A stretch of 64,000 nt of DNA from Scatophagus argus (lineage: Eukaryota > Chordata > Actinopteri > Scatophagidae): NCBI RefSeq assembly GCF_020382885.2, contig NC_058496.1, positions 8,672,501 to 8,736,500 on the forward strand, given 5' to 3'. A model generated the notes under the pieces. That model saw nothing but the letters and a program-made list of their open reading frames with translations, was not told where the DNA came from and did no database searches. Each line of letters starts with the position of its first letter. Within the stretch, counting starts at the first letter, position 1. Shown piece after piece: positions 49,901 through 60,661 of this stretch. The position numbers were made by a program, and so were the translations under genes.

Positions 49901-52900
49901 GTACAAATGGACTCTCTCCTTAAGTTTAGTCTAATTTGAACTGAAACAAGAACAGCCAGTAATACAGCATGAGCTAAAAGCAAGACTTGCTGTGCGGCAT
50001 TTAGTTTTATGTCTTTGTCATCTACAGGAGCTCAGATCAAAGAGAACAAATCTGCATTGATAGACAACATCTTTAATTATCCTCCCAATGATGAACCTGA
50101 GTGGGTTATGGCAACCACAGCACACACAAAAAAAACCTGTCCAGCAGGTAAAACAAGTGTTGCAGGAAGGGAGAGACAGGGAAGCACACGTAGTCTGGAT
50201 CTCCACACTGTTGGATGTGTGTCCCCATGGACTTTCACCAATTTCAATGATGCTCAGATACAGTACACCACAGCCACAAAGCCATATGATAGCTGCCTGG
50301 TATGGTCATGTTGCACAGCAGTGGTCTTGTCATGGTCAATTAAATTACAGTTCAGAGACTTTCTGTCCTTAGATTGGGAAGGTTATACTCCTTGTGCCCA
50401 CTCTGCTTTAGTGATTTTGAAGAATAAACCGAGCCTCCAGGGTCTCCAGGGTTGTTGTTTGGACACTCACCATGCACTGTAAAGTGAAGGTTATTCTTTC
50501 AGGAATGATCTCAAAGGCTAATTGATTTCCAAGTTGCAAGAATTTTTAATTAATTTCAGAATCAGAATTCCTTTAACCATAGTTACATGATATAAACCAT
50601 GTTCAGACCGACAACACAGCAGAGGGATGCAGAACAATAAAAATCAAACACGCCTGACCACGATGTCGCCTTTTGGGATCATGCAAGAGATCTAAATAGA
50701 CTCACTGACACATAATGATTATATAATGATCAAAGCTGCAGTTAGACAGCAGCACAATTACTCCCGGACTGCTGCGACGCCACCCACAGCTAAACCAGGC
50801 ATATAATGTGTGAGCTGTGCCTCACCTTAAGTCACAATTCATGGCTATGTTTTACATGAAGGAAGTGTGCTGATAAAGTAATCAGCACTTGGCTGACTGA
50901 CTCTCTTGTACTGGTGTGTTGCAATCAACCAGACCTGCTGGTCTGTCTTAAAACCTGCTGGGGAAAAAAAAACATTACTCATAGATATCATTTTTAGAAT
51001 CATCCCAAAGTGTTTAGCCATAATTATTTTTATATTTCAGGTCTTTAAACCATTGCCAATTCACACAAAAACAAGGAAAACTACAACAGAAATGTAACAC
51101 AAATGCATATCTTTTTTGTGCCTTGTGTCCTCTTAACACATCTGCTGAGGCCTATGCTATCTGTATAATGCTCATAAGCCAGCTTCGCCGCCATAGTATT
51201 ACATAAGGGACTAATCCTACATAGAGTTCAGGCATGAAAGCAGCAAAATCTTCAGTCTCAGCCTCTCTTTTATAACAGTCTTTCCCAAAGTATCTTCCTA
51301 TAAAAAAGGCTCCTTAAAGTATAATGTGCAATATTTACACATTGAAAGATCTAAAATATATTATATATATATATATAGATAGATGGATAGATAGATAGAT
51401 AGATTGTGTAGTTAGATTCTTCCAAATGTTTCCAACAAGGTTAAAACCTGGAGAAATCTGTAATTTTGCGTTTCATTCGTTTGCCTACAGTCACTACAAC
51501 CGGAAGAGTGAGGAAAGAATTCAGCCAATGTGATTAAATGTTACATGCAAAAACCTTTGATTTAGAGACCTTTGGTGGCAGAAATGACAAGCTGTGCATT
51601 TAAACATGAATGTGTATCCTTAATGTGCATTTGAAGTAACACACAGATAGCAGCACAAGACCCTGGTTCACTGTGTGTTGGCCTCTTTGTTTGAAACCTA
51701 ATCACATATCAGTAGAAGAGGCACCAAATCTCACAAAACCGTATGAAGGCTCTTTAATGCCTCACAAAACTTGGGAGTCCCCACCCCAACCCAAACACAC
51801 ACACACACACACAACCACCAAAACATACCAGTACATGGCTACAACACAAAGCACAGAGGGGCTACTGTGGTATCTTGGGGGGGGTGTTACTGCTTAATGG
51901 GAGACTCCCCCCGCCTGCTTCTGACGCAAATGAACGGATAGTCCCTCGTTTACACAGGGCATGTGCAGTGGGCTAGCATGGAGGCCTGCTCGACAATGAG
52001 GGGCTTGTTTGGGGAGGAAGGCTGACAGCTGGGGTAGAAGATTGGGTTGGATGGGGGCCGCGCTCTGGCACACAGAGCCTGGCACTGACGCCTCAACAGA
52101 TGGCTGCTGAGCAGCGAGGCTGCAGGGAGACTCTCATAGTACATTCAGAATGGCTGTCAGTCAGAGAGCAGCGAGAGCACGAGGAAAGCGACAGAAAGGA
52201 GAAGGACATCGAATGAAGGACAAGAGGTGGACGGTGATCAAATACTACATACTTTTTACTGTGTACTGGAATGCAGCTTTTTGGGAAACAATAGCTGATT
52301 TCAGTGTCACTCACTGGAGCACTCCACATACTCTTACATGTCCTTGCTCAAGGCTACTGCAGAAGTAATGGGCACTGGCAGCATGGACATCAAACTACAG
52401 CAGCAAACCTTCATTTACTAACAAGACTGCATTATAGAAACTGGCAACCTGCCAGTTATTTTCTGTATAAACTGTCCATTAACCATCATAAAACAGTGTT
52501 TTGTCCAAGGGATTAATCAACTAATCATGAGCGCTCTAATTATTCGTCAGCTTAGCTTAAACTTATTCTTTGTACGGTTCTGCTCCTACACATGATATAG
52601 GCTCTACTATCAAGCCTCACATCATTCTACACACAGGTTACACCCTAACACACAAAAACAGATTAGCATTTACTTAATGCCATGGTCAAAGGTAAGTCAG
52701 ATGAAATCCAAACTGTTTACTGACAGGGCAATTCGGTCCAAGTGCTGCAGACATGCTGACGCTGTCGACTTGTGCGGCTGCAAGACAAGTTAGTGCTGCA
52801 TCTGGTTCAAGCGTCGGTAAATCCTCTGACCAGCAGAGAGGAGAAGTGAGAGGGAGGGAAAGCCTGGACTAATCCCAGAGGCCTGCCATAAGGTCTACTG

Positions 52901-55900
52901 CCAGCTAGCATTACTGTCTCCATACACTCCCTACACCACAGCCTACACCCTGCATGCTGCAATAACACCTCCGGCCCTGAGGCGTCTCTGCTTACCTTGT
53001 CATCTTTGCCTTTCAGCAGGGTGTCCATGTGCTTGGATATCCTGGTGCGGCAGAGTAAGTGAAGTTAATGAATCCAATGCATCAACGCAACACCTGAGCT
53101 GCATCTCACTACACATAATGCCCCGAAGCGAGAGCACTTATTGCAAGTCCTTATCAGCTTAATTCAACAGACTGCTGCTGGGGGATCTGGATAACAAGGT
53201 CACACAAACACAGCTCACAGCCATTAGCCAAGGTTAGCTAAGTGAAGAGTTAAATATCCTTGACCCTTTTCCACTTGGATTTACAAGATGTGTCAATTTA
53301 ATATTCTTTTCTCATATCGAATGAGTTATTTGGGGATTTTATTAACTTCTTATTGTGCTGCTTCCCTCCTCACCCGCAGTGTCTTTGTCCCTTTTCTGAT
53401 TAAAATAGCACAGCCTCTCCCACATCAACAAAGGCCCACACAGGATATCTTTTCCTGTTCAGCTTCAAGCTACTCAGTCCTAACCGGACACTGAACATAT
53501 CAAGGTGATGCACGAATATGACATCTTCAAAATGTGTATGGGAGGCTAAAAGGACTCTAACAGCCCAGGAACCACACGTGATGTTCATCTGATGTTCTGC
53601 AAAGTTTAACCCCTCTGATTATGTTCCACAGAAGTGAGAATAGAAATCATAACTATCATCAAGTTCATCTGTTTAAAAGGACATAGCTGAATGTCAGACT
53701 CCTATTAAGACCCAAACATGGCAACAGCTATAGGGCAAACTCACAAACACTCATGGCAAATAAGATCCACATTTTGTCACAAAATCCTGTTCACATTTAT
53801 AAGACAAAGTTGTCGCAATTGTGGTATGACTCTCAATTTTAGAGAGAAAGATCATTTTTGCATTTTGGTTTCACTGAAAATAGACAAAAAGGTGATACAG
53901 ATTTTGCAGTTTGCCACCAATAATATTTCAATTAATTGTTCAGCCTTACTGCATGGATAAAGCTCATGTTTAATTACTATTAGATTATGTCTCACTTTCA
54001 CGTCTTAATTAAATTATGAATACTAAAATTTTTTGTCTGACATTTTGCAGGGCTCGTTAAGTTATCTCGTGATCCACATGATGTTCCTGATTATGCACAT
54101 TAGCTGTTTAAAATGACGTGAGCAGAAAACATCTTACATGTACCACAGCACAGATACATTATTATGACTGCATTGTGTTTAGGCCAATCACTTTCCCACT
54201 GCAAAAAAAACATCACTTAACACAGACACAATTTTATTAGAGTGTGTGAAACAATCGTAACCAAGGTGCTTTTAATTTCCTCTCTGCTCCCACTCAGTAG
54301 CTGTGTTTACACTGTGGGACTCCCATCCCCACCCCAGCCCCTTTTGCTGCCTCATGGGCGCTCACTCAGGCAACAGGAGTGAGGAAAAGCAAACACTACA
54401 GACACACACAAACACACTGGACGCTGTGTGAGACGTTTCACCTTGGTACCAAGGTCAACATAAAGAGGAGAGCACGGAGAGGCGAGTGAGAGTGTGGCGC
54501 ACAAGAGGCATTTCAATCAGTGTACGGGATGATTCAGCAGCACTGAGGAATAACAATCCTCAAGAGAAATAACAGTCTAATAAGAGAAACATACAGGCTC
54601 CCTCCTCCACATGGGAGTCTTTTAAATACAACAGGTTACACTCAAACCAGGAGCTGCATAGTTGTGTTGTTTAGTCAGTACACAACTGCAACTATTTGAG
54701 TCTCCATATCCACTGAAGTACTTGTAGTGAAGTGCCAATCAGGAGGCGGTCAAGAGCTGTACAATAAAGTTTCTGGTTAGCCAATCAGGAGCCAGGATTC
54801 TCGCTCTCACTGCCCACTTCATTTGCATGTTTCCCAGTGGATTCATCTGAGGCGAGCAGTGGTGAGTTGATCTGAGGCTGCACACTGCGACAGACAGTCA
54901 GACACTTTAACAAGGACGCCTGTTGAAAAGCAGTAAATCTAATAAATCGCTTGTCCTTTACTTAAGACATGGTGAGGCAACAATGCCTTGTTTTGAAATA
55001 AAACTGTGACTACTTGTTGCCATTTGCTGTTAATTCAGGGCTACAAATGTGCAGCAGGAAGGAGACTGGGCAAAAGAAAGAGATTATTTAATTATGGTTA
55101 TGGCTACAATATTATAATTAATTATAAGTTATTTTGTGTAGTAGAAGGGGCACAGAGGACAGACAGCCAAGGGTTTGAACAGCCGAGCTCCACCTCTTTC
55201 CTTGACTTCAAAAGCTAATAAAACATTGACAAGCAGTCGACAGCCAACGTGAGAAAGGCTCAGCCCATTTCAGATAACAAAATACCAAAAGTACTGAAAG
55301 TCTCACCTCAACAGGCAGCTGTTTCACAGTTTGTTTAGTTACTCAACCTCATTTGAGTCATACTTCCATGTCAGACTGGGCTGTGTGTGCTTCACTTCAC
55401 TTGAAGCAGCTCCACAACCTGCCAGTTCGTCCTTGGCAGATGTAAGCATTTAGTCAACAACGCTGTCTACATCAAAGTGTCTTACTCAGGCCTGAAGGCG
55501 CAGAGCATGGTTTACTTTCCAGATGACAGTGCAGCGAGTTAAGCAACCAGCAGCCACAAAGCACCTGTTGTTGTATGAAACAAACCTCGTTCCTTCAGCG
55601 CGCACACACATTTTCAAAAGACACTCAATCAGATGTCTTAGTACTCCACAAGGGCAAAATTTAAGCTTTTTCCGGTTTCCTGAGCGCAATATCCAGCGAA
55701 CAGGCTGCTTGAAACAGAAAGCAACGTCTGTACAGGAGGAAAGGTGGCCAAACAGGAAGGACTAGATCAGTGAGGACAGATTTCAGAGTGGAATGAATGG
55801 TCCGACTATGCAGAACCCCGGACTGTGAGGACTGCATTACGCATAAATGGTCAAATCTCTCAGAAGTGACCATTTTGAGATGCTGATGGCTCACGTCTAA

Positions 55901-56371
55901 GACACTGTGAAATAAGTTTGTCTTGATGTGGCTCTTCGGAAATTAAATAAATAAATAAAATAAAGTTGCAACATTTCATGATAGATCCTGTTTGTGGATT
56001 ACACACATTTTAAAACAGGGCTTGTACAAACTGGCGCCATGGTTGGACTTCATTGTTGCTGTTTCTTTTGTTAGTTTGTTTTTTTGTTTGTTTTTTGAAG
56101 CAGACGCCTTCAGTTTAAACACGCATATCACAACATTTAATTGCCAAGTCAGTCTGTTAATAGGAGATGTGGCCTGTGCAGTAGCTGCACTTTTACCACC
56201 GGGGCGCGAATGCAACGCCAGGTTTTCTCATCCCACAGAGAAGAACATGAGGCCGACGAGCCCCCGCAGTGTTCTTACCTGCTGCTTGTCGAAATGCTCC
56301 CTCTCCGCTCCGAGGTTGGCCTCAACCCGCCGGCTTTTCACCCGAGTGGGCACCTGCCTTATGCTGTTCAT
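37861..56371 (-). CDS. hip1r: Huntingtin-interacting protein 1-related (HIP1R)
   Basis: Thirty-two exons give 1069 residues (human 1068): 56279-56371, 49624-49687, 48994-49136, 48480-48536, 48214-48294, 48020-48096, 47738-47799, 46714-46854, 46464-46521, 45938-46013, 45561-45728, 45401-45453, 45232-45304, 44544-44727, 44362-44450, 44162-44278, 43962-44063, 43487-43681, 42745-42892, 42478-42564, 42266-42373, 41940-42076, 41133-41243, 40962-41020, 40645-40675, 40428-40490, 40159-40259, 39054-39159, 38613-38736, 38468-38529, 37974-38204, 37861-37869. Phases agree throughout. An ANTH domain (ILGTHREKGAYTFWSYALGF) binds phosphoinositides. Next is a coiled coil at about 358-611 for clathrin light chain and dimerisation. 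The THATCH/I-LWEQ actin-binding domain, about 772-985, includes DLVDKEMAATSAAIEEAVRR and FYARNSRWTEGLISAAKAVG. A C-terminal proline-lysine segment (KKPALAQKPYIPPK) resembles the cortactin-binding region. The protein couples clathrin pits to actin. The C-terminal segment fits HIP1R, not HIP1. The last exon (two codons plus stop) is the weakest part. Confidence 0.95.
39415..39749 (+). repeat. Dispersed fish repeat ('CCAATTAACCTAATGTGCATG' family)
   Basis: Contains in order CTGGAGTCTCTCCCAGCTGA, GGGGTTCACCCTGGACTGG, CCAATTAACCTAATGTGCATG, GTGGGAGGAAGCCGGAGTAC, GAGAAAACCCACGCAGGC, GGGGGAACATGCAAACTC and a terminal CACCACCGTGCCGCCC. This is a very abundant teleost interspersed repeat. I am unsure of its class. 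It lies in the hip1r intron between exons 27 and 28. Confidence 0.85.
39750..40092 (+). mobile_element. tRNA-derived SINE with (CTT)n tail
   Basis: The 5' part is tRNA-like: GCAGCCGTAGGCCTAGAGG (A-box region) and GGTCGCCGGTTCGATTTCC (B box at 39808-39819). The body carries CCCTTGAGCAAGGCACTTAA, a block shared by many fish SINEs, and GGGTTAAATGCAGAAGACA. The element ends in GCGATTCTTCTTCTTCTTCTT. The full head-to-tail structure is kept, so it looks like an intact insertion, sitting directly next to another repeat in the same hip1r intron. It encodes no protein and would have been mobilised by a partner LINE. Confidence 0.85.
43744..43921. repeat. Long inverted repeat (arms about 75 bp, loop about 27 nt) in a hip1r intron
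   Basis: Bases 43744-43819 and 43847-43921 are reverse complements with roughly 90 percent identity and one or two short indels. The shared core reads TCCATCCGGAA, TGTGTGACATGCCTCAA, CCGCCAAAC and CACTGATGAGGA. It lies between hip1r exons 17 and 18 and overlaps neither. Confidence 0.9.
46926..46952 (+). repeat. Poly(T) run
   Basis: About 27 consecutive T in the hip1r intron between exons 7 and 8. It could be the tail of a degraded retroposed sequence; no element was recognised beside it. Confidence 0.9.
50554..50582 (+). repeat. Short dispersed repeat fragment (CAGAATCAGAATTCCTTT)
   Basis: TTTCAGAATCAGAATTCCTTT resembles the end of common fish retroelement-derived repeats. It lies in the hip1r intron between exons 1 and 2. 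Confidence 0.35.
51355..51405 (+). repeat. (AT)n-(GATA)n microsatellite
   Basis: ATATATAT followed by about seven GATA/GATG units in the hip1r intron between exons 1 and 2. Confidence 0.9.
52996..53028 (-). CDS. hip1r: Putative alternative first coding exon of hip1r
   Basis: On the minus strand, ATG at 53028-53026 (context GCACATGG, with G at +4) opens MDTLLKGKDDK and runs into a strong AAG/GTAAGC donor after 52996. It ends in phase 0, the same phase as exon 1, and hip1r exon 2 (49687) also starts in phase 0. Splicing would therefore replace the 31-residue N-terminus with 11 residues before the ANTH domain, giving about 1049 residues. As an internal exon it would not fit: the CAG acceptor just upstream gives a 46-base exon that breaks the frame. 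No transcript evidence is available. Confidence 0.45.
54735..54828. promoter_or_regulatory. hip1r: Two CCAATCAGGAG boxes and an octamer inside hip1r intron 1
   Basis: CCAATCAGGAG at 54735-54745 and again at 54781-54791, followed by the octamer ATTTGCAT at 54821-54828. This cluster lies about 1.7 kb upstream (minus-strand sense) of the putative alternative first exon and could be a promoter or enhancer. Motif-based inference only. Confidence 0.3.
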
Positions 56372-56720
56372 CCTCTAGTTGTGGACAATGACGGTTTTGA
56401 GCAGGAGAGAGAACTATTTAATCTTTCCACACAGAAAGCAGACACCAAAAGCGTCCGGGCGAGAGGAAATGTCACCGTTGTCTCCTCCTATCGGGACTCC
56501 ACAGTCTCTGTCTACGGGCTGGGGACATTTCCGAGCGGCGGCTTCATGACTGCTGATGCGTCGCGAATGAAGGAGGAAGAGCAAATGCGAGCGAGCGTGT
56601 TCGCCTTGTGTTACGTGGATGGGTCCTCCCACAAGGTAGAAGAAGACAACATCATCGTCATCTTCATCATCACCGTCGTGTCTTTTCCTGCCGCCGACAT
56701 CCTCCCACACGCATGTCTGT
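56372..56720 (-). promoter_or_regulatory. hip1r: hip1r 5' leader and promoter region
   Basis: Directly upstream of the hip1r ATG on the minus strand. It is richer in CpG than its surroundings (GCGTCCGGGCGAG, CCGAGCGGCGGC, GCGTCGCGAATG, GCGAGCGAGCG), consistent with a CpG-type promoter. No TATA box is seen. A 265-codon plus-strand open frame crosses it but resembles no family and runs antisense through exon 1. Confidence 0.45.
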
Positions 56721-59039
56721 TTTTTTTTACAGCTGCGCTCATCACAGATAAGACGAGCGCTTTAAATCCGCTTTTCCTTTATTTTATATTTCGTTTTTGT
56801 TTTGTTGCTATGCTTACCTGTCTGTCTCTCTCAGCGCCAGACAATGACGTCACTGTAGTGAGTTGGGATTATTTCAGCGTTTTTCCTCCCTTTTCCCCTC
56901 TCTTAATCCCGAGATTGCATCTGTTGTTGTTTTTTTAATTTTATTTTACAATAACAGTTGAAGCAGCGATGACATAAACCAGGAAATGAAGCTGAAGGTT
57001 AAGATCAGAGGATGTGACTGCATTTGGGTACCCTGCTGTGACACGAGGAAAATATGAATCAGGATATTCACTCGAAACTACAGCTTTATGTGGGAGCATC
57101 ACATTAGTCGCCATATCTAGAGGCTAAAACAAACAGTGTTGTAAAGCAGCCGTGCTTAAAATCAATTTCTCATGCCTGATCAGTTTATGTGGTTGCATAG
57201 ATAAAGCATGCAGGTAATACTGGTGATCTTTCTACTGGAAATCTTTCAGGATGACTCAGTGGCCTCGAGTCTGACAGAAAAAGCAGATCAGCGAGTGAAA
57301 ATGATAAAATTGCGATAAGAGTTTTATAAATTTGTATAGACGGTGTCCTGTAAACATTTCTGATAAATTCACTGAGGGACTTTTGTCTCAGCTGCAGCTG
57401 CTTCATTAGACACACAGGTTTTAAAGTGTTAGTAATGAACTGGTCATTCCAATTCATCTCCTCTGTTGTTTGGATTTAAGAAAAGACATATTCTAAAGGA
57501 TTTTGTTCTTAATTTGTTTTATTTGGGCTTTTATCTTCTTCAGTGGATTCTGGGTTTGTACCATGTAGTGCCTCATGCTTTGCCCAATTTTACTTGACAT
57601 GGCTGGGTAACCGTATGACCTGAGGTATGTGGAATAACTCGTTTTGTTTGTCTCAGTCACGGTTTCTTTCACCTTTAATCATTTCAGCTTCAGGCGGCGC
57701 ATTCAGAGGCAAATCAATTCAAACTATAGTTTTTCTTCATGGAGGTGCAAACCTTCCGGGCCACAGGTTATCAGCGTTGTTGCAGCTCAGGTGCACTTCT
57801 TCAGCCCCTCATCAACAGCAACTGCTCAGACAGCAGCCAGGCTAGCACAGGAAAATTTTAACCTCTGTCCGCATCTCAGTCCTCTTCAAGGTTGTAAGAC
57901 TGGAATAGCATGTTTGTTGCACCGGGTGGAGTACAGACCACAATGTTTTGTTCCCAGGTATGCAGGTGAAGGAAACAGAAGGGCGGATGGGACATCAGGA
58001 GATGGGAACAAAAGAACATGTTTGCCCTGCAGGGCAAACAGGCTCTTTCACATTTTTCCTTACTGGCTCCACACTGCAACACTGCCTACGTATTCTCAAC
58101 CTGTCTCTGAGAGGCCCGAATGACATCCATGGATAGATTACAGCATGACACTCACCGTGTGAAAAGACAGTGACTGACGTAGTTATGAGCGATAAGTCAT
58201 GTGAGACCTGTGCTCATTGCATGGGTCAGTGGATAGTAATCAAAAAGCAGCTACTCCACAAAGGTGCTTTTTGTGTTATCAGTCTGAAACCTGTTTAAAA
58301 CCTTGTTGTTATATCACTTTGTAAAGCACTAGGTGTTGCTTTTACATGACATGGCGCTCCGCAGAAAGACAGTTCATTGTTTAACTGACTGAGAATCAAC
58401 ACAGACATTCTTTAAATGCTTCACAGTGGTCCCACTCCTAAAGGGTCTGTATTAGTCACACAGCCTATCACGAAGCATTAAGAGATAAACGTTTGCTGAC
58501 ACATGACTATCGAGTTCTCTTTACAAATCTCTCATTAAAATTATCCACCACCCCATAACTTCCCTCATAATCACTGCAAACTGACTCTGGGAGACGTGCT
58601 TAAACATGAAGCAGTCGCAGGGCATTTTCAGATGTCATCCACTAGATAGCAGCAGTATTTCACAAACCAGCTGATTAAACCAGTTCGTTCTTCACACACC
58701 AGTGGCCTGTTCGGCGTGACTAACTGGCATCGCTAATGATCAACAAACACAAAATTTACTGTGACACATGCCACACAACAGACAACACGCTGCTACCTTT
58801 ATGTACAGTTTCTTTCCTCATATTTCAATTAAGATTCATAATAAAACTACCAGTCTGGTTTCTGACGTTTACTTCTTTAATAACAATTTCAGTGGGTATA
58901 AGTTCCCACGTTTTACATGTAGATGCACATCTCGCTTGATACGTATTGAAAACTGTATGCATGAATCACATTTAAAATACAAATCATATATTTTTTTTTT
59001 ATTATGGTTGTTTTTATATTTATACAGTGTTGTTTTATA

Positions 59040-59165
59040 TTTATTAGTTATATATTTTGTAGGTTATTGGGCTTATACCGGGACCAGGGAAACTCATTTT
59101 GTTCCACCTTATGTTCTACATGTGTGAAATGACAATAAAGTTCCTTGAATCCTTGAATATCATAG
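59040..59165 (+). repeat. Dispersed repeat tail (GAAATGACAATAAAGTTCCTTGAATC)
   Basis: ACATGTGTGAAATGACAATA then AAGTTCCTTGAATCCTTGAA matches the 3' end of common fish LINE- or SINE-derived repeats. Its 5' portion is diverged or absent. Confidence 0.5.
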
Positions 59166-60299
59166 TCACCGACCGTCCTGCTCACCTACTCGTTCTCATC
59201 AAAACCACCACACGTCACATCACCCTCCCACAGCGAAATAAGAAAAAAAAATTAACACGCATAAATCTGTACAACATCCACGTGAACTACATCTGCACAG
59301 AAACTTATCCAAATACATCCAGACGGCCATGCATGTGCACATCCAGTATATTCACAAATGCAGCGTCTACAGAAATTAATTTCATAAGTCACACATCAGG
59401 AAGTACGGTTAAAATAAAACAGTCTGGTTACACTATGGTATCTTACATTTTCATCTGTCTCAGCACAGTAGTTCAGTGTTATAATGACCCCTATTACCGA
59501 AAGCTGACTCTGTACACTGAAACTCACACATGCTGACCTTCCTCCACGGGCTATAAATGACCTACATCAGTGAAATATTCATACACGCCTGTGCAGCACA
59601 TACAGTCAGAGGCCTGAATTAACTTGCGCAGAAAGTACATTTTTTGTGTGATTGTGCAATTTCCACATATTTTACATATTCCATCTATACAAAGAATGAA
59701 TGGATTGTTTTTTTCAATCACAAAAAAATAATCTGGATGGATCTGGATGTTCAGTAGGGGTACGAGCTTTGACTTTCTCTCACCAATCATTGACATTAAG
59801 AGTCCTTCAAGCAATGGATTTCTGCGACTCTGGCCGTCACCACAGGATGCCGCCACAATTACCGCCGCCACCACCCTTGACTCAAAGCAAATGTGAGCAA
59901 TGGTATGTGGCTTTTCACAGTTTGCAGCTCTTGGCATGCAACAGTGAGATACATGTTTGGCTGAACAGGCAAAATGATCTTTTATTCACATTGCTGGAGC
60001 CCTAAAGGTGATGTATAACACCTTTGTAATGTCCTGTGGCTTTTTGCAGCTGCTGCATTTTGCCACATCCAAAAGAGTTTCTCAGAAATATTAATTGTGG
60101 TTATAAGCTGAAGTTCCGTCTCAGAAGCACACATAGCAAAGGTGTTAGTTCACACCACCAGACTCTGTGTACGCTGAGACACACTCTCAAAATTCTCAAA
60201 ATAACGATGTGTTCTTTATGCAAAAAAACTATCTTAACCCCCATATCAGGGTTCTCCGCACAGATTATAGACTATTAGAGACTTTATTCAAGTGGATTA

Positions 60300-60352
60300 T
60301 TTTTAACTGAAGATTGTATAGATTGTATAGAAAATGGATGGATGGATGGATT
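60300..60352 (+). repeat. Repeat tail with (ATGG)n
   Basis: TGTATAGAAAATGGATGGATGGATGG is the usual end of a high-copy teleost dispersed repeat. Only this short tail is recognisable. Confidence 0.5.
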
Positions 60353-60661
60353 CCCACATGCAAGGCTGTTGTGAAACAATAATGCAGCACAATGAGGTCT
60401 AACTTTACTTTTCATTCAAACCAACATCTCTCCTTTTGTATTGCATGAGACAGTGTAATATGTGTCCTGAAGGTGTCCCAGCATCTTAGGGTAATAGAGT
60501 TTACAAGTTAGGTATTCACACAAGAAAAGCAGAAGACACGGACTTCCTGTTATAACCAAATCGTGAGGACTTTTTTTTTTTTTTTTTGACATTTCCCTTT
60601 AAAGAGAGCATACAGTCCTGAAAGCAGACTTTTGATCTGCAAGGCGGCTCGTCGGCTCAAA

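Larger units (their letters stand above)
56721..60661. other. Intergenic region between hip1r and the hcar-like gene
   Basis: Nearly 4 kb in which the two flanking genes diverge. No exon is recognisable. It holds a 22-bp palindrome at 58019-58040, a repeat tail near 59,040-59,160 and an (ATGG)n tail near 60,340. A run of 17 T at about 60,571-60,588 precedes TTTAAAG just before the receptor gene and could be part of a 3' splice site for a noncoding 5' exon. Confidence 0.5.

Noticed and set aside
56141-56938. A 265-codon plus-strand open frame, the second longest in the window
   Set aside because: It runs antisense through hip1r exon 1 and its CpG-rich promoter, has no domain or family resemblance, and ends in a low-complexity hydrophobic tract. 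Better explained by GC-rich composition.
60632-60661. Upstream extension of the hcar-like frame
   Set aside because: The frame opens with TTG, not ATG; the first ATG at 60662 gives a receptor of the usual length.
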